Part shown: piece by piece, positions 59,608 to 64,000 of the stretch
Layout: each line of letters starts with the position of its first letter
How positions within the stretch are numbered: position 1 is the stretch's first letter
Source of the DNA: Pseudomonadota bacterium
Lineage (GTDB): Bacteria > Pseudomonadota > Gammaproteobacteria > Burkholderiales > Burkholderiaceae_C
Direction: 5' to 3'
DNA: 64,000 nucleotides
Assembly (NCBI GenBank): GCA_020161065.1
Contig: JAIUPH010000011.1
Location: 434,001 to 498,000 of the forward strand
Translations under genes and position numbers: made by a program
The notes under the pieces: model-generated
Told to the model about the DNA's origin: nothing
The model's input: only the letters and a program-made list of their open reading frames with translations
Databases searched by the model: none

Positions 59608-59668
59608 TGGTGGCGGTGACGGCGCCGGTCACGGCGCCGGCCGCGCCCGGATCCGTTCCGTTCGGACG

Positions 59669-64000
<4,332 letters not shown>

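Noticed and set aside
59608-59668. Repeated GACGGCGCCGG in the gap between the formate regulator and the hybrid kinase
   Set aside because: The two copies overlap and are short; they are not an exact palindrome and could arise by chance.

Overview
The window is about 64 kb of very GC-rich DNA (third codon positions almost all G or C) from the chromosome of a betaproteobacterium, most likely order Burkholderiales and plausibly the Rubrivivax/Leptothrix/Methylibium neighbourhood. The evidence is the long-form PurL, the map-glnD pair, a Bug-type tripartite tricarboxylate receptor, an fdsGBA-fdhD-fdsD formate dehydrogenase operon of the Cupriavidus type, and intergenic repeats with a CTTTCTTTGC core. 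The genus is an inference. There is no prophage, insertion sequence with a transposase, CRISPR array, rRNA or recognisable tRNA. Coding density is above 90 percent, with many 4-bp stop/start overlaps.

Layout. 1-14.4 kb: tail of a tyrosine phosphatase, then purL (minus), then a plus-strand run of map, glnD, selU, three small membrane proteins, a pseudouridine synthase, a Bcr/CflA exporter and miaA. 13.8-19 kb: an ABC exporter of the AttEFGH type (ATPase, large FtsX permease, secreted lipocalin-like AttH) with a di-iron metallo-beta-lactamase-fold gene inserted between ATPase and permease. 19-25.5 kb: a degenerate GGDEF protein, an acetyl-CoA hydrolase/transferase, the scar of a BrnT/BrnA toxin-antitoxin pair, and the minus-strand run arfB-waaA-phosphohexomutase. 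25.6-31 kb: an orphan Bug receptor with an opine-dehydrogenase-like enzyme, then an alkylation-repair operon (Ada-AlkA fusion, ogt, DMT exporter).

31.1-35.2 kb is a compact minus-strand nitric-oxide operon: nsrR, a DUF59 Fe-S assembly factor, two NnrS-type membrane proteins, SirB2 and a degenerate hemerythrin-like protein. A near-perfect NsrR operator lies just upstream of nsrR. 35.3-39.7 kb carries a 1-Cys peroxiredoxin, an NAD-binding protein, cbpA-cbpM and a phosphotransacetylase. 39.7-50 kb is a D-amino-acid/peptide module: an XRE-cupin regulator with an adjacent palindromic operator, FAD amine oxidoreductase, M81 peptidase, a five-gene dipeptide ABC importer and an N-acyl-D-amino-acid deacylase.

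50.07-50.60 kb is a 532-bp non-coding element built as nested inverted repeats. It fills the gap between two convergent operons, and a 66-bp short form of its ends occurs at 27.7 kb upstream of the Ada-AlkA gene. 50.6-59.6 kb is the formate module: soluble NAD-dependent molybdenum formate dehydrogenase, FdhD, an oxalate/formate-type transporter and a divergent ModE/PBP-type regulator. The window ends inside a very large hybrid histidine kinase.
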